This document shows positions 1 through 8,154 of a DNA stretch of 64,000 nucleotides, piece by piece. Both the position numbers and the translations under genes were made by a program. The stretch comes from Jannaschia sp. CCS1 (lineage in GTDB: Bacteria; Pseudomonadota; Alphaproteobacteria; Rhodobacterales; Rhodobacteraceae): contig NC_007802.1 in assembly GCF_000013565.1 (NCBI RefSeq), forward strand, positions 3,348,001-3,412,000. Direction: 5' to 3'. The notes beneath the pieces were generated by a model. That model was not told the origin of the DNA, ran no database searches, and saw only the letters and a program-made list of their open reading frames with translations. Position 1 is the stretch's first letter. The number at the start of each line of letters is the position of its first letter.

Positions 1-279
1 AAAGTGGCCGAGCTGGCCCCGCGCGACGCGCTGTTCAGCGATCCGCTGCACCCCTACACCAAGGCGCTTCTGTCCGCCGTGCCCGAGCCCGATCCGGCGT
101 CCCACGACGTGGCGGAGCGGGTGATTTTGCAAGGCGATGTCCCGTCGCCGTCCAACCCACCCAAGGGTTGCAACTTCTGCACACGCTGCCCCGCAGTGAT
201 GGACGTGTGCCGCATTGAAGATCCCGAAATGAAAGAGGTGCGCCCGGGCCGTTTCGTCGCCTGCCACCTGCACAGTTAA
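1..279 (+). CDS. ABC transporter ATP-binding protein, C-terminal end (oligopeptide/dipeptide family)
   Basis: Only the last 92 codons are in the window; the reading frame is open from base 1 to the TAA at 277-279. The piece has the C-terminal signature of DppF/OppF-type ATPases: [21 protein letters not shown], then a cysteine-rich CNFCTRCP segment of the kind that in some members carries an iron-sulfur cluster. Known role of the family: ATP hydrolysis drives import of peptides or other solutes through a two-permease channel. A binding protein and two permeases follow on the same strand, so this is the ATPase of that importer. The Walker motifs lie outside the window. Confidence 0.9.
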   Translation, partial: KVAELAPRDALFSDPLHPYTKALLSAVPEPDPASHDVAERVILQGDVPSPSNPPKGCNFCTRCPAVMDVCRIEDPEMKEVRPGRFVACHLHS

Positions 280-359
280 AAGCAACAAGATCGCCCCAAG
301 GCGGCACGAGCAAACTGACAAAGACCGACCACGACCAACAAGGAGTGAGAGACACAGTA

Positions 360-2081
360 ATGAAACGTACATCCATTCTTCTGGGGTGCGCCGCCGCGAT
401 GGCCTGCGCCCCCATGGCCGCGCTGGCCGACGGGCATCTGTCCCGCGGCGGTTCCGGCCACCTCAACATTATCTATTGGCAAGCGCCCTCAACGCTGAAC
501 CCGTATCTGTCGGGCGGCACGAAAGAGGTCGAATCCGCCTCGCTGATCCTGGAAAGCCTGGGTCGCTTTGACGACACCGGCGAGCTGGTCCCATGGCTGG
601 CCGCCGAGATTCCGACCGTTGAGAACGGCGGCATCTCCGAGGATCTGACGCAGATCACCTGGACGCTGCAGGAAGGCATCCTGTGGTCCGATGGCACGCC
701 CCTGACGGCGGCGGACGCCGTGTTCACGTGGGAGTATTGTACCGATTCCGAGAGTGGCTGCGCCCAGGCGTCCTACTTTGACGGCGTCGAAGCGGTTGAG
801 GCTGTGGACGACACGACGATCCAGATCACGTTCAACGCCCCCACACCATTCCCCTACACCGCGCTGGTCGGCTCCGAGAGCCCAATCATCCAGGCCGCAC
901 AATTTGCCGATTGCGTCGGCGCCCGCGCGCCTGAATGCACCGAGGCCAATTTCGGCCCCATCGGCACCGGTCCCTTCGTCGTCACGGACTTCCGTCCCAA
1001 CGACGTGATCGAGCTTGTGGCCAACGACAATTACCGTGTGCCCGAGCAGCCCCACTTCGCGTCCGTGACCTTCAAAGGCGGCGGCGATGCAACGGCGGCG
1101 GCGCGGTCCGTGCTGGAAACGGGCGAGTTTGACTACGCCTGGAACCTTCAGATCGACCCGACAATCCTGGCGCAAATGGAAGCGCAGGGGAACGGCACGG
1201 TCGTGACCGCCTTCGGCACGTCCGTTGAGCGTCTGCACCTGAACCAGACCAACCCCGATGCAGCGCTTGGCGACATGCGCTCCACCGTGGAAGGCGGGCC
1301 GCACCCGTTCCTGACCGATCCGATCGTGGGTCAGGCGATGTCCATGGCCATCGACCGCGCGCTGATCGTGGAAATCGGCTACGGGGCAGGCGGTCAGCCC
1401 ACCTGTAACGTCCTTCCCGCGCCCGAGGCCTATGCCTCCACCGCCAACGATGGCTGCCTTGTGCAGGACATCGCCGGTGCCAATGCGCTGCTGGATGAAG
1501 CGGGCCACGTCGACACCGACGGCGACGGCATCCGCGAATACAACGGTGTTCCGATGACGGTTCTTTATCAGACCTCGACCAACGCCGTCCGTCAGGACAC
1601 CCAAGCGCTGGTGAAGCAATGGTGGGAAGAAATCGGCATCGGGTCCGAGCTTCGCAACATCGACGCATCGGTCTTCTTCGGTGGTGATCCGGCATCGCCC
1701 GACACGTTCCAGAAGTTCTATGCCGACGTCGAAATGTACACCAACAACTTCTCGGGCGTTGACCCGCAGGCGTATATGGCCAACTGGCTCTGCTCGGACA
1801 TTCCTGGTCCGGACACCCAATGGCAGGGTGCGAACATCCAGCGCTTCTGTTCCGAGGACTATGACGCCCTCGTGGCGGAAATGGCCGGTACCGCAGACCT
1901 GGCCGAGCGGGGCCGTCTGGCGATGGCAATGAACGACATGATCATGCAGTCGTATTCCATCATCCCGCTGGTCCACCGTGGCGGCGTGTCGGCCCATGCC
2001 AACACTCTGGGCGGTGTGCGGATGTCCGATTGGGACACCGAATTGTGGAACATCGCCGAATGGCACCGCATCCCTGAGTGA
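360..2081 (+). CDS. ABC transporter substrate-binding protein, family 5 (peptide/nickel type)
   Basis: A 573-residue periplasmic solute-binding protein. The ATG at 360 is preferred because it opens a typical signal peptide (MKRTSILLGCAAAMACAPMAALA), with cleavage expected after ALA; an in-frame GTG at 345 overlaps the AAGGAG ribosome site. The mature part has the SBP_bac_5 pattern: YWQAPSTLNPYLSGGTKEVE near the start, TWTLQEGILWSDGTPLTAADAVFTWEY in the middle with GPIGTGPFVV, and a length usual for the family. It delivers substrate to the permeases at 2917 and 3933. The substrate cannot be read from sequence; peptides are the default guess. A strong hairpin follows 15 bases after the stop. 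Confidence 0.93.
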   Translation: MKRTSILLGCAAAMACAPMAALADGHLSRGGSGHLNIIYWQAPSTLNPYLSGGTKEVESASLILESLGRFDDTGELVPWLAAEIPTVENGGISEDLTQITWTLQEGILWSDGTPLTAADAVFTWEYCTDSESGCAQASYFDGVEAVEAVDDTTIQITFNAPTPFPYTALVGSESPIIQAAQFADCVGARAPECTEANFGPIGTGPFVVTDFRPNDVIELVANDNYRVPEQPHFASVTFKGGGDATAAARSVLETGEFDYAWNLQIDPTILAQMEAQGNGTVVTAFGTSVERLHLNQTNPDAALGDMRSTVEGGPHPFLTDPIVGQAMSMAIDRALIVEIGYGAGGQPTCNVLPAPEAYASTANDGCLVQDIAGANALLDEAGHVDTDGDGIREYNGVPMTVLYQTSTNAVRQDTQALVKQWWEEIGIGSELRNIDASVFFGGDPASPDTFQKFYADVEMYTNNFSGVDPQAYMANWLCSDIPGPDTQWQGANIQRFCSEDYDALVAEMAGTADLAERGRLAMAMNDMIMQSYSIIPLVHRGGVSAHANTLGGVRMSDWDTELWNIAEWHRIPE

Positions 2082-2095
2082 TGTGACCTGACTTC

Positions 2096-2131
2096 GGCCC
2101 GCCCCCCTTTGCCGGGGGGCGGGCCTTCCCC
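2096..2131 (+). terminator. Hairpin after the binding-protein gene
   Basis: A perfect 12-bp inverted repeat, GGCCCGCCCCCC at 2096-2107 and GGGGGGCGGGCC at 2114-2125, with a 6-base loop, followed by only two T residues. The weak T tract suggests an attenuator or mRNA 3'-stabilising hairpin rather than a full stop. That would keep binding-protein mRNA more abundant than permease mRNA, which is common in ABC operons (inference). Confidence 0.6.
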
Positions 2132-2159
2132 AGTTCGTGCGCAAGGTCACTTCGTTCCC

Positions 2160-2561
2160 ATGCCGTCCCAACCCCTCCTCGCTTCGCTCCTCGCAGTTGC
2201 TTTCTCAAGCAATGCCGGCGGCGCGGTCGCGTTTGAAGATCTGGACTGCATCGGTACCGAGTATTGCAATGATGAGGGCTGCACGCCCTCCGTAGACGTG
2301 TTTCCCGTGGCCTTCGACTGGACCACCGACAGCCTCACAATCGGCGTCGGTGGCAGCAACGTCCGCTTGATATCGCAAGTCTCCGACGTCTCACCCGAGG
2401 CGGCGTCTGGCCAAATGGTCTACGCCGGGCCTGATGGCATCGGGTTGTGGCTGACCTTTGTGGGCGAGGCCCTGTCCATGGAGCTGTTTCTGGACATGCC
2501 GGTTCATGATGCGCGCAGGGGCACGCACCATGCCCTGTGCGCCGCGCGGGAGGCGGCCTGA
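2160..2561 (+). CDS. Small secreted protein of unknown function
   Basis: A 133-residue protein with an N-terminal hydrophobic signal (PSQPLLASLLAVAFSSNAGGAVA) and a mature part starting FEDLDCIGTEYCNDEGC. The paired cysteines suggest a disulfide-stabilised periplasmic domain. It resembles in style the small Cys-containing secreted proteins common in Rhodobacterales, but no named family is assigned. The ATG at 2160 is chosen because the signal peptide starts there. It sits between the binding protein and the first permease, an odd place for an unrelated gene, and ends two bases before the next ORF. It may be real but accessory. Confidence 0.55.
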   Translation: MPSQPLLASLLAVAFSSNAGGAVAFEDLDCIGTEYCNDEGCTPSVDVFPVAFDWTTDSLTIGVGGSNVRLISQVSDVSPEAASGQMVYAGPDGIGLWLTFVGEALSMELFLDMPVHDARRGTHHALCAAREAA

Positions 2562-2562
2562 G

Positions 2563-2907
2563 ATGCGGACACCAAGCCATTCTGCCGGAGCGTCCCCCAT
2601 GGCCGATACTGCCACACTGCTGCCCTGCCGCGCGATGACGAGGTTCGACGGCGACGACATGACCGAGATCGACATGCCGGTGAAGATCGCGCTGTCGCCC
2701 GACAGAACGCGCGCCGAGGTCGCGACCCGGGACACCACATACACGCTGGTCGGAGGCTCGATCGGGTTCGGCGACAAAAGCGAAGACTTCGACTTTGCCG
2801 CCGATGCTGTGACGTTGGGCCTGTCGCTTGGCCGGGGCGGCATAGAAATTGACGGGACACTCACGGTGGACGGGGTGGCTTATGTCCTGTCCGGACCGCA
2901 GGGATAG
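2563..2907 (+). CDS. Small hypothetical protein
   Basis: A 114-residue ORF that starts at an ATG two bases after the previous stop; a second in-frame ATG at 2599 is possible. The C-terminal half (TTYTLVGGSIGFGDKSEDFD, then AADAVTLGLSLGRGG) is rich in beta-type residues and reads like a small all-beta domain. No signal peptide is obvious from either start. The residue LPC near the start could be what remains of an exported Cys-containing domain, so a frameshift from the preceding gene is conceivable. It lies directly upstream of the permease gene (9-base gap), so it is probably co-transcribed. No function can be given. Confidence 0.45.
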   Translation: MRTPSHSAGASPMADTATLLPCRAMTRFDGDDMTEIDMPVKIALSPDRTRAEVATRDTTYTLVGGSIGFGDKSEDFDFAADAVTLGLSLGRGGIEIDGTLTVDGVAYVLSGPQG

Positions 2908-2916
2908 GATGAACCC

Positions 2917-3924
2917 ATGCTGACCTTCACCATCCGCCGCCTGATCCTTGCGATCCCGACGCTGATCTTTATCAGCTTCATTATTTTCCTGATCGTGAAG
3001 CTCTCGCCCTCGGACCCTACGGCCGGGCTGCCTCTGACGATCCCGCCAGAGGTGCGCGAAGCGATCCGCGAAAGCCTGGGCGTCAATGATCCGGTCTTCG
3101 TGCAATACTTCAAGTGGCTCAAGCTGATGATGTGGGACGAGCCGCTGCACCTGATGGATGGCTGGTTCGGCACGGAAATGGCGCCGGACGGCCCCCGGAT
3201 CATCAGCTATCAGACCCGGTCCCCGGTGATGGATCTGATCATGCAGCGGATGCCGCAGACCCTTTGGGTTGTGGGCACGTCGTATATCGTCGGTATTCTG
3301 ATCGCCGTGCCGCTGGGGGTCATCTCGGCCTACCGGCAATATTCGTGGTTCGACCAGATCGGGACGTTTGTCTCGATGATCGGCTTTTCGGTGCCCACCT
3401 TCTTCACCGGCGTGTTGTTCATCGTCATCTTCGCAGTGAACCTGGGCTGGTTCCCGTCGGTCTATGACACCACGCTGGAGGTCACCAACTGGGAGACGTT
3501 CTGGACCCAGATCCGCCAGATGATCATGCCCGTCATGGTCCTAGGCCTGTTCAACGCCAGCCAGATCAGCCGCTATATGCGTGCCTCGATGCTCGACAAC
3601 CTCAATCAGGACTATGTGCGGACCGCGCGGGCCAAGGGTCTGGGCGAAAGCGTTGTCGTGCTGGTCCACGTGCTGCGCAACTCCATGATCCCGGTCGTGA
3701 CCGTCATCGCGCTGAACGTGCCTGCCGTCTTCGGCGGTGCGATCATCACCGAGCAGGTCTTCAAGGTGAACGGAATCGGCCAGCTGCTGATCATCGCCAT
3801 CCAGGCCGGGGACGTACCGGTGGTGCAGACCGTCAGCTTCATCTTCGCGATCCTGATCGTGCTCTTCAACCTGCTCGCCGATATTCTCTACGGCGTGCTG
3901 GACCCCCGCATTCGTTATGATTGA
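2917..3924 (+). CDS. ABC transporter permease, DppB family
   Basis: A 335-residue inner-membrane permease. It opens with the family hallmark MLTFTIRRLILAIPTLIFIS, one membrane helix, followed by a periplasmic loop and about five more helices. The BPD_transp_1 coupling region (YVRTARAKGLGESVVVLVHVLRNSMIPVVT) is intact; this is the EAA loop that docks to the ATPase. It ends LADILYGVLDPRIRYD, as DppB proteins do. An AGGATG site stands six bases before the ATG. It partners the permease at 3933 to form the channel of the importer. Confidence 0.95.
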   Translation: MLTFTIRRLILAIPTLIFISFIIFLIVKLSPSDPTAGLPLTIPPEVREAIRESLGVNDPVFVQYFKWLKLMMWDEPLHLMDGWFGTEMAPDGPRIISYQTRSPVMDLIMQRMPQTLWVVGTSYIVGILIAVPLGVISAYRQYSWFDQIGTFVSMIGFSVPTFFTGVLFIVIFAVNLGWFPSVYDTTLEVTNWETFWTQIRQMIMPVMVLGLFNASQISRYMRASMLDNLNQDYVRTARAKGLGESVVVLVHVLRNSMIPVVTVIALNVPAVFGGAIITEQVFKVNGIGQLLIIAIQAGDVPVVQTVSFIFAILIVLFNLLADILYGVLDPRIRYD

Positions 3925-3932
3925 GATCCGCC

Positions 3933-4982
3933 ATGACTGAGACCTCATCCGATATCCAAATCTCCCACGCGCCGCGCAACCAGTGGTGGGATGTCTGGGA
4001 CCAGTTCCGCACCCACAAGGGCGCGCTCTTCGGGTTGGCATTCTTCGTCTTCTCGCTGATGTTCGTCTATCTGGGGCCGCTGTTCTGGACACTCGACAGT
4101 CAGTATATCGACATCCGGGCGCGCAACACGAACCACATCCTCGCCTGCCTGGGCGTGGGCGGCGGCTGGTTCTCCCCCGAAGGATGGGCGGCGTGGTTCC
4201 GCGATATGCCCGCCTGTTTCGCCTCACCCGAGGAGTTCGGTCGCGCCAATCCGATCTATGCGCTGAAGGTGTCCTGGGCACACCCCCTTGGCGCGGACCA
4301 ACTGGGCCGCGATACGCTGTCGCGCATGATGGTCGGGGGGCAAACCTCCATCGCCGTCGGCCTGACCGCGATGCTTCTGGCGCTGTTTTTCGGCACGCTG
4401 ATCGGCGTCGTGGCGGGCTATTTCAAACGGGTCGACGGGTTGCTGATGCGCTTCACGGATCTGTTTCTCGCCATGCCCCTTCTGCCGCTGCTGCTGGTGA
4501 TCATCATGCTGTTCCGTGACACTCTGCGGAACGCGTTTGGCCCCGAGGGCGGGATCTTCGTGCTGATCGTGGTGGTCATTGGCCTGACGTCCTGGATGCA
4601 GACCGCGCGCGTGGTGCGCGGCGATGTGCTGGCCCTGAAAGAGCGGGAGTTCGTTCTGGCCGCACGCTCCATTGGCACACCACCCTGGCGGTTGATCCTG
4701 CGCCATGTGCTGCCCAACGTGATGTCGTCGATCATGGTGTCCGCCACGCTCGGGATCGCCAACGCGATCATCACCGAGTCCGCCCTGTCCTTTCTGGGCC
4801 TGGGCTTCCCGTCGGACTTCCCCACCTGGGGCCGGTTGCTGTTTGATGCCACCGATTGGCTGAGCCAGAACCCCGAGCGGGTGATCTGGCCGGGCCTGTT
4901 CATCTCGCTGACGGTGCTGTCGGTCAACTATATTGGCGACGGATTGCGCGATGCCCTCGATCCGCGGATACGCGGACGGTAG
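3933..4982 (+). CDS. ABC transporter permease, DppC family
   Basis: A 349-residue permease with the DppC layout: a cytoplasmic N-terminus, RTHKGALFGLAFFVFSLMFVY as helix 1, a large periplasmic loop, then a five-helix core with LGADQLGRDTLSRMMVGGQTS and the EAA loop (FVLAARSIGTPPWRLILRHVLPNV). It ends in the expected DALDPRIRGR. The ATG at 3933 is preferred to a TTG at 3921 that overlaps the upstream stop. The last codons, from 4961 on, are the first copy of a 30-bp tandem repeat that runs past the stop codon. Confidence 0.95.
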   Translation: MTETSSDIQISHAPRNQWWDVWDQFRTHKGALFGLAFFVFSLMFVYLGPLFWTLDSQYIDIRARNTNHILACLGVGGGWFSPEGWAAWFRDMPACFASPEEFGRANPIYALKVSWAHPLGADQLGRDTLSRMMVGGQTSIAVGLTAMLLALFFGTLIGVVAGYFKRVDGLLMRFTDLFLAMPLLPLLLVIIMLFRDTLRNAFGPEGGIFVLIVVVIGLTSWMQTARVVRGDVLALKEREFVLAARSIGTPPWRLILRHVLPNVMSSIMVSATLGIANAIITESALSFLGLGFPSDFPTWGRLLFDATDWLSQNPERVIWPGLFISLTVLSVNYIGDGLRDALDPRIRGR

Positions 4983-5040
4983 TTAGGTGTTCTGCGGATA
5001 CGCGGACGGTAATTGGGTGATCCGCGGATACGTGGACGGT
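4961..5040. repeat. 30-bp tandem repeat across the stop codon of the DppC-type gene
   Basis: Units start at 4961, 4991 and 5021 (the last is 20 bases). The core TCCGCGGATACGCGGACGGT is repeated with one or two changes per copy. Because 30 is a multiple of three, each copy encodes the same residues RIRGR in the gene's frame. The stop is TAG in copy 1 and TAA in copy 2; in copy 3 the equivalent codon is TCA. The repeat ends nine bases before the stop of the convergent TetR gene. Confidence 0.9.
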
Positions 5041-5048
5041 CAGCCGGG

Positions 5049-5663
5049 CTAAGAAACGGCCAGGGCGCGGGCATAGATCCGCGCCAGATGGCGGCGGGCG
5101 TCCAGATATGCGGGCCAGTCGCCCGACAGACCCTTGAGCCCGTCAAACCCCGCCAGCATCACCTGCGCCATGCGCAGGGAACTGCCCGCCACGGCATCCG
5201 GCGCGATCCGGCCCGCCAGAACCCCTTGGTCGATCCACCGCGCATAGATCTGGGCAAGGGTCAGCGTGCCCTCCGCCATGATTGCGGCGGCTTTTGCATG
5301 GGTGTCGGAGAACAACTCGGGCGCATGGGCGCTGCGCATCAGGCCCTCGGCCGCGTCGCCGATCTGCGCCTCAAACGCGGCCGAAAGCGCGCGGGCCGGA
5401 TCGGGGTCAGAGGCCAGTGCCTCCTCCACCGCTTCGGCAGCGGCGGCAAAATACCCCGCCATCATCGCGGCATAGATGTCATCTTTGTTGCGGAAATGCT
5501 GGTAGAGCGCGGCGCGGCTCATGCCCGCCCGATCCGCGATATCCTGCATCGCGGCGCGCTTGAGGCCAAATTGCAGGAACGTCTCGTATCCGGCCTTCAG
5601 GACAGCCGCCGCCTTGGGATCGGGCTGCGCTGCAAGGATACGGTCGGTCAGGCTTTGCGTCAT
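5049..5663 (-). CDS. TetR/AcrR family transcriptional regulator
   Basis: A 204-residue regulator. Residues about 20-65 form the TetR helix-turn-helix: MQDIADRAGMSRAALYQHFR followed by NKDDIYAAMM. The C-terminal ligand domain is all-helical and not similar enough to a characterised member to name a ligand. Known family role: a dimeric repressor released by a small molecule. It points away from xseA, whose end lies about 50 bases upstream, so its own target may lie elsewhere. It converges with the ABC operon. Confidence 0.92.
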   Translation of the reverse strand: MTQSLTDRILAAQPDPKAAAVLKAGYETFLQFGLKRAAMQDIADRAGMSRAALYQHFRNKDDIYAAMMAGYFAAAAEAVEEALASDPDPARALSAAFEAQIGDAAEGLMRSAHAPELFSDTHAKAAAIMAEGTLTLAQIYARWIDQGVLAGRIAPDAVAGSSLRMAQVMLAGFDGLKGLSGDWPAYLDARRHLARIYARALAVS

Positions 5664-5711
5664 GGGGCTGGTCTGACGGATCGGGCCTTTCGTGTCAATT
5701 TGTCTGGCCCC

Positions 5712-7271
5712 TCAGAACAGGCTGCCCTGATCTTTCGGCAGCTTTGCCTTGGGCGCTTTCTTGACCGCCTTCGGCGTGGCCCCCGTGGGCGTGACACCAA
5801 GACGGCCATCGGAAAACTGGATCTCCATCGCGGCATGGGCGCTGGCGGCGGCTTTGCTGGTCAGCACGTCCTCTCCGGCGCGGATCACGGCATAGCCGCG
5901 TCCGAGCGTTTCTGTGTAGCCAAGCGTCCGGCGCAGGCGGTCGAGGCTGTCCAGCGCCTCCCGGCGCTTCCGGACCGACAGATTGGCCGCTTGCGCAAAG
6001 CGCGCGCGGGCCTGACCCAGCCGCTCCTCCATCTTCGATGTCCTCGCCGTTAGTCTTTGCGGGTCAAGGCGCACGGTCAGGCGGTCAAGGTCACGGCGAC
6101 CCTGGCGCACCACATTGGCCAATCGCGCGGGCGTCAGGCCAGCGGCCCGTTCCCCCAACGCCAAGCGCTTGCGCGCCACCGCGCGGTCCAGGGCGGGATC
6201 AAGGCGTGCGGCCAGACGATCAAGCTGCGCCCGGGCATCTTTCGTGCGGCTGGCCAAGGCAGGCGCAAGGCGCAGCCCCGCAAGATCCAGACGTTGACGC
6301 GCCGGTTCCATCAGCGCGTCCGACCGGGGCAACGCGCGGCTGAGATCGGCCAGCCGCTGCGCGCGCATAGTCAACGCGCCGGTCATGGCGCGGGTCAGGA
6401 TCCCCTCCTGCTGGCGCAACCAGTTCAGCATGTCCATGCGCACCGGCACCGCCTTTTCCGCTGCCCCCGTGGGCGTCGGCGCGCGGTAGTCGGAGGCATA
6501 GTCGATCAGCGTCGTGTCGGTCTCATGGCCCACCGCAGAGATCAGCGGGATGGTGCTGTCCGCCGTCGCGCGCACCACCTCCTCCTCGTTGAAGCCCCAC
6601 AGATCCTCCAACGATCCCCCGCCCCGTGCCACGATCAACAGATCGGGCCGCGGCAAGGCCCCGCCGGGTGTCAGCGCGTTGAACCCCCGGATCGCGTTGG
6701 CCACGTCCGGCCCACATTTCGCGCCTTGCACGGCGACGGGCCAGATCAGCACTTTGCGGGGAAAGCGGTCGCGCAGCCGGTGCAGAATATCGCGGATCAC
6801 GGCGCCAGACGGCGAGGTCACGACGCCAATGACCTCGGGCAGGAACGGCAAGGGTTGCTTGCGTGCGTCGTCGAACAATCCTTCAGCCGCCAGCGCCTTG
6901 CGACGCTTCTCCAGCATCGCCATCAATGCGCCCGCACCCGCCGGTTGCAGGTCGTCGATCACCAGCTGGTACTTCGATTGCCCCGGGAAAGTCGTCAGGC
7001 GACCGGTGGCGATCACCTCCATCCCCTCTTCGGGGCGGTGGGTCAGGCGGTTTGCCACGCCCTTCCACACGACCGACGCCAGAACGCTGCGGTCATCCTT
7101 GAGATCCAGATAGATATGGCCCGAACGTGGCAGCGACAGCCGCCCGACCTCGCCCCGCACCCGGACATGGGCGAAGGCCCCCTCCACCGTACGCTTCACC
7201 GCGCCGGAGATTTCTGAGACGGTGAATTCAGGCGAATTGCCGGTGCCTTCGTCGTCGATCAGATCATCCAT
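5712..7271 (-). CDS. xseA: Exodeoxyribonuclease VII large subunit
   Basis: A 519-residue protein, slightly longer than the usual 400-460. It has the N-terminal OB-fold (FTVSEISGAVKRTVEGAF and VRGEVGRLS), the catalytic core with GVVTSPSGAVIRDILHRLRDRFP, ARGGGSLEDLWGFNEEEVVRA and SAVGHETDTTLIDYASDYRAPTPTGAAE, then a long coiled coil. The C-terminus adds a basic KAVKKAPKAKLPKDQ tail. With XseB (not in the window) it degrades single-stranded DNA to oligonucleotides in mismatch repair and damage processing. It starts three bases from the end of the upstream gene, suggesting co-transcription. Confidence 0.96.
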   Translation of the reverse strand: MDDLIDDEGTGNSPEFTVSEISGAVKRTVEGAFAHVRVRGEVGRLSLPRSGHIYLDLKDDRSVLASVVWKGVANRLTHRPEEGMEVIATGRLTTFPGQSKYQLVIDDLQPAGAGALMAMLEKRRKALAAEGLFDDARKQPLPFLPEVIGVVTSPSGAVIRDILHRLRDRFPRKVLIWPVAVQGAKCGPDVANAIRGFNALTPGGALPRPDLLIVARGGGSLEDLWGFNEEEVVRATADSTIPLISAVGHETDTTLIDYASDYRAPTPTGAAEKAVPVRMDMLNWLRQQEGILTRAMTGALTMRAQRLADLSRALPRSDALMEPARQRLDLAGLRLAPALASRTKDARAQLDRLAARLDPALDRAVARKRLALGERAAGLTPARLANVVRQGRRDLDRLTVRLDPQRLTARTSKMEERLGQARARFAQAANLSVRKRREALDSLDRLRRTLGYTETLGRGYAVIRAGEDVLTSKAAASAHAAMEIQFSDGRLGVTPTGATPKAVKKAPKAKLPKDQGSLF

Positions 7272-7274
7272 CGG

Positions 7275-8099
7275 CTAGTCTCCGCATCCGCCACAGCCAC
7301 CACCATCGGAGCCGCCGTCACTGTCGTTGTCGCCGAAGACGCCCGCGAAAAACCCGCGACCCGTACTTTCCTTGTCGCCTCTCGCCCGGTCGCCATCGTC
7401 GCCGGAGCGTCGGTTGCTCCGTCCCCCGGCGTCATCATCCACCCACATCTCATCGTCCCGCTCTCGCCTCCTGCGCCGTTTATTGCCACGCGGTCGGCGA
7501 CGTTGGCTTGGACCAAACAACACGACGAAGAACATGATGCCGGTCACGATAGTCAGAATAATCATCAGCGGTGACGGATCGGTGAGCGCGACATAGGCGC
7601 AGACCAGAAACGGGATCATGGCGATGAACACGGGCGACATCGTCCCGGCGCCAGTCTCATCGCGCACCAGCATCTGCGGCTTGCGCTGCACCGTCGCATC
7701 CTCCCGCCCCCAAATATCGGCTGGCGGCTCCGCGCTGAACTCCGCCTCGTAAAGCGCCTTGGTGGCGGCGAATTGGTCGCGGTAGCGCGGCATCTCTTCC
7801 TCGCCCGCGCAGGGCTGATGATGGACCGGCTTGCCGATCACGTCAGGGCACAACACGTCCCAATAGTCACGGGTATAAGTCAGATGCATGTGCCAGGCTG
7901 CGTCGACGATCTGCGATGGCGTGACCTGCCGCGCGCTGACTTGGGTGAGGTAGAGGAACCGGCGATATTCCTCGATGACGCGCGCTGTGAACGCGGGCGA
8001 CCAGCGCTCTGCCCGCGCCAGTTTGACCGAGAAGGGCGCGCTGCCCGGTCCATCGAAGCCGTGTGACTGAAGTCGTGCCCAAAGCTCTGGGTTGCGCAT
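7275..8099 (-). CDS. Glycine-rich-domain protein with membrane segment
   Basis: A 274-residue protein. The N-terminal half resembles the glycine-rich-domain-containing family (RVIEEYRRFLYLTQVS, then VDAAWHMHLTYTRDYW), whose conserved DxxWHxHL signature is present. Two hydrophobic stretches follow in the middle (MSPVFIAMIPFLVCAYVAL, then PLMIILTIVTGIMFFVVLF), then a very basic arginine run and a tail ending GGSDGGGCGGCGD. The basic stretch after the second helix suggests that end faces the cytoplasm. Function is unknown for the bacterial members. It is divergent from purD. Confidence 0.7.
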   Translation of the reverse strand: MRNPELWARLQSHGFDGPGSAPFSVKLARAERWSPAFTARVIEEYRRFLYLTQVSARQVTPSQIVDAAWHMHLTYTRDYWDVLCPDVIGKPVHHQPCAGEEEMPRYRDQFAATKALYEAEFSAEPPADIWGREDATVQRKPQMLVRDETGAGTMSPVFIAMIPFLVCAYVALTDPSPLMIILTIVTGIMFFVVLFGPSQRRRPRGNKRRRRRERDDEMWVDDDAGGRSNRRSGDDGDRARGDKESTGRGFFAGVFGDNDSDGGSDGGGCGGCGD

Positions 8100-8154
8100 G
8101 GTTGTGCCGTCCTCAACTGCTCTTTATGCCTACGGCCAAGATAGCAGAGGGGAC

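Noticed and set aside
345-359. GTG at 345 as the start of the binding protein
   Set aside because: It overlaps the AAGGAG ribosome site and adds a short polar lead before an otherwise perfect signal peptide that starts at the ATG at 360.
489-2171. A 560-codon open frame on the minus strand opposite the binding protein
   Set aside because: It is the shadow of the real gene: no start signal, low-complexity Arg/Gly/His-rich translation and no recognisable motif. The binding protein on the plus strand is complete with a signal peptide.
5013-6053. A 346-codon plus-strand frame over TetR and xseA that starts in the repeat
   Set aside because: It starts by chance in a repeat copy and is antisense to two well-supported genes.
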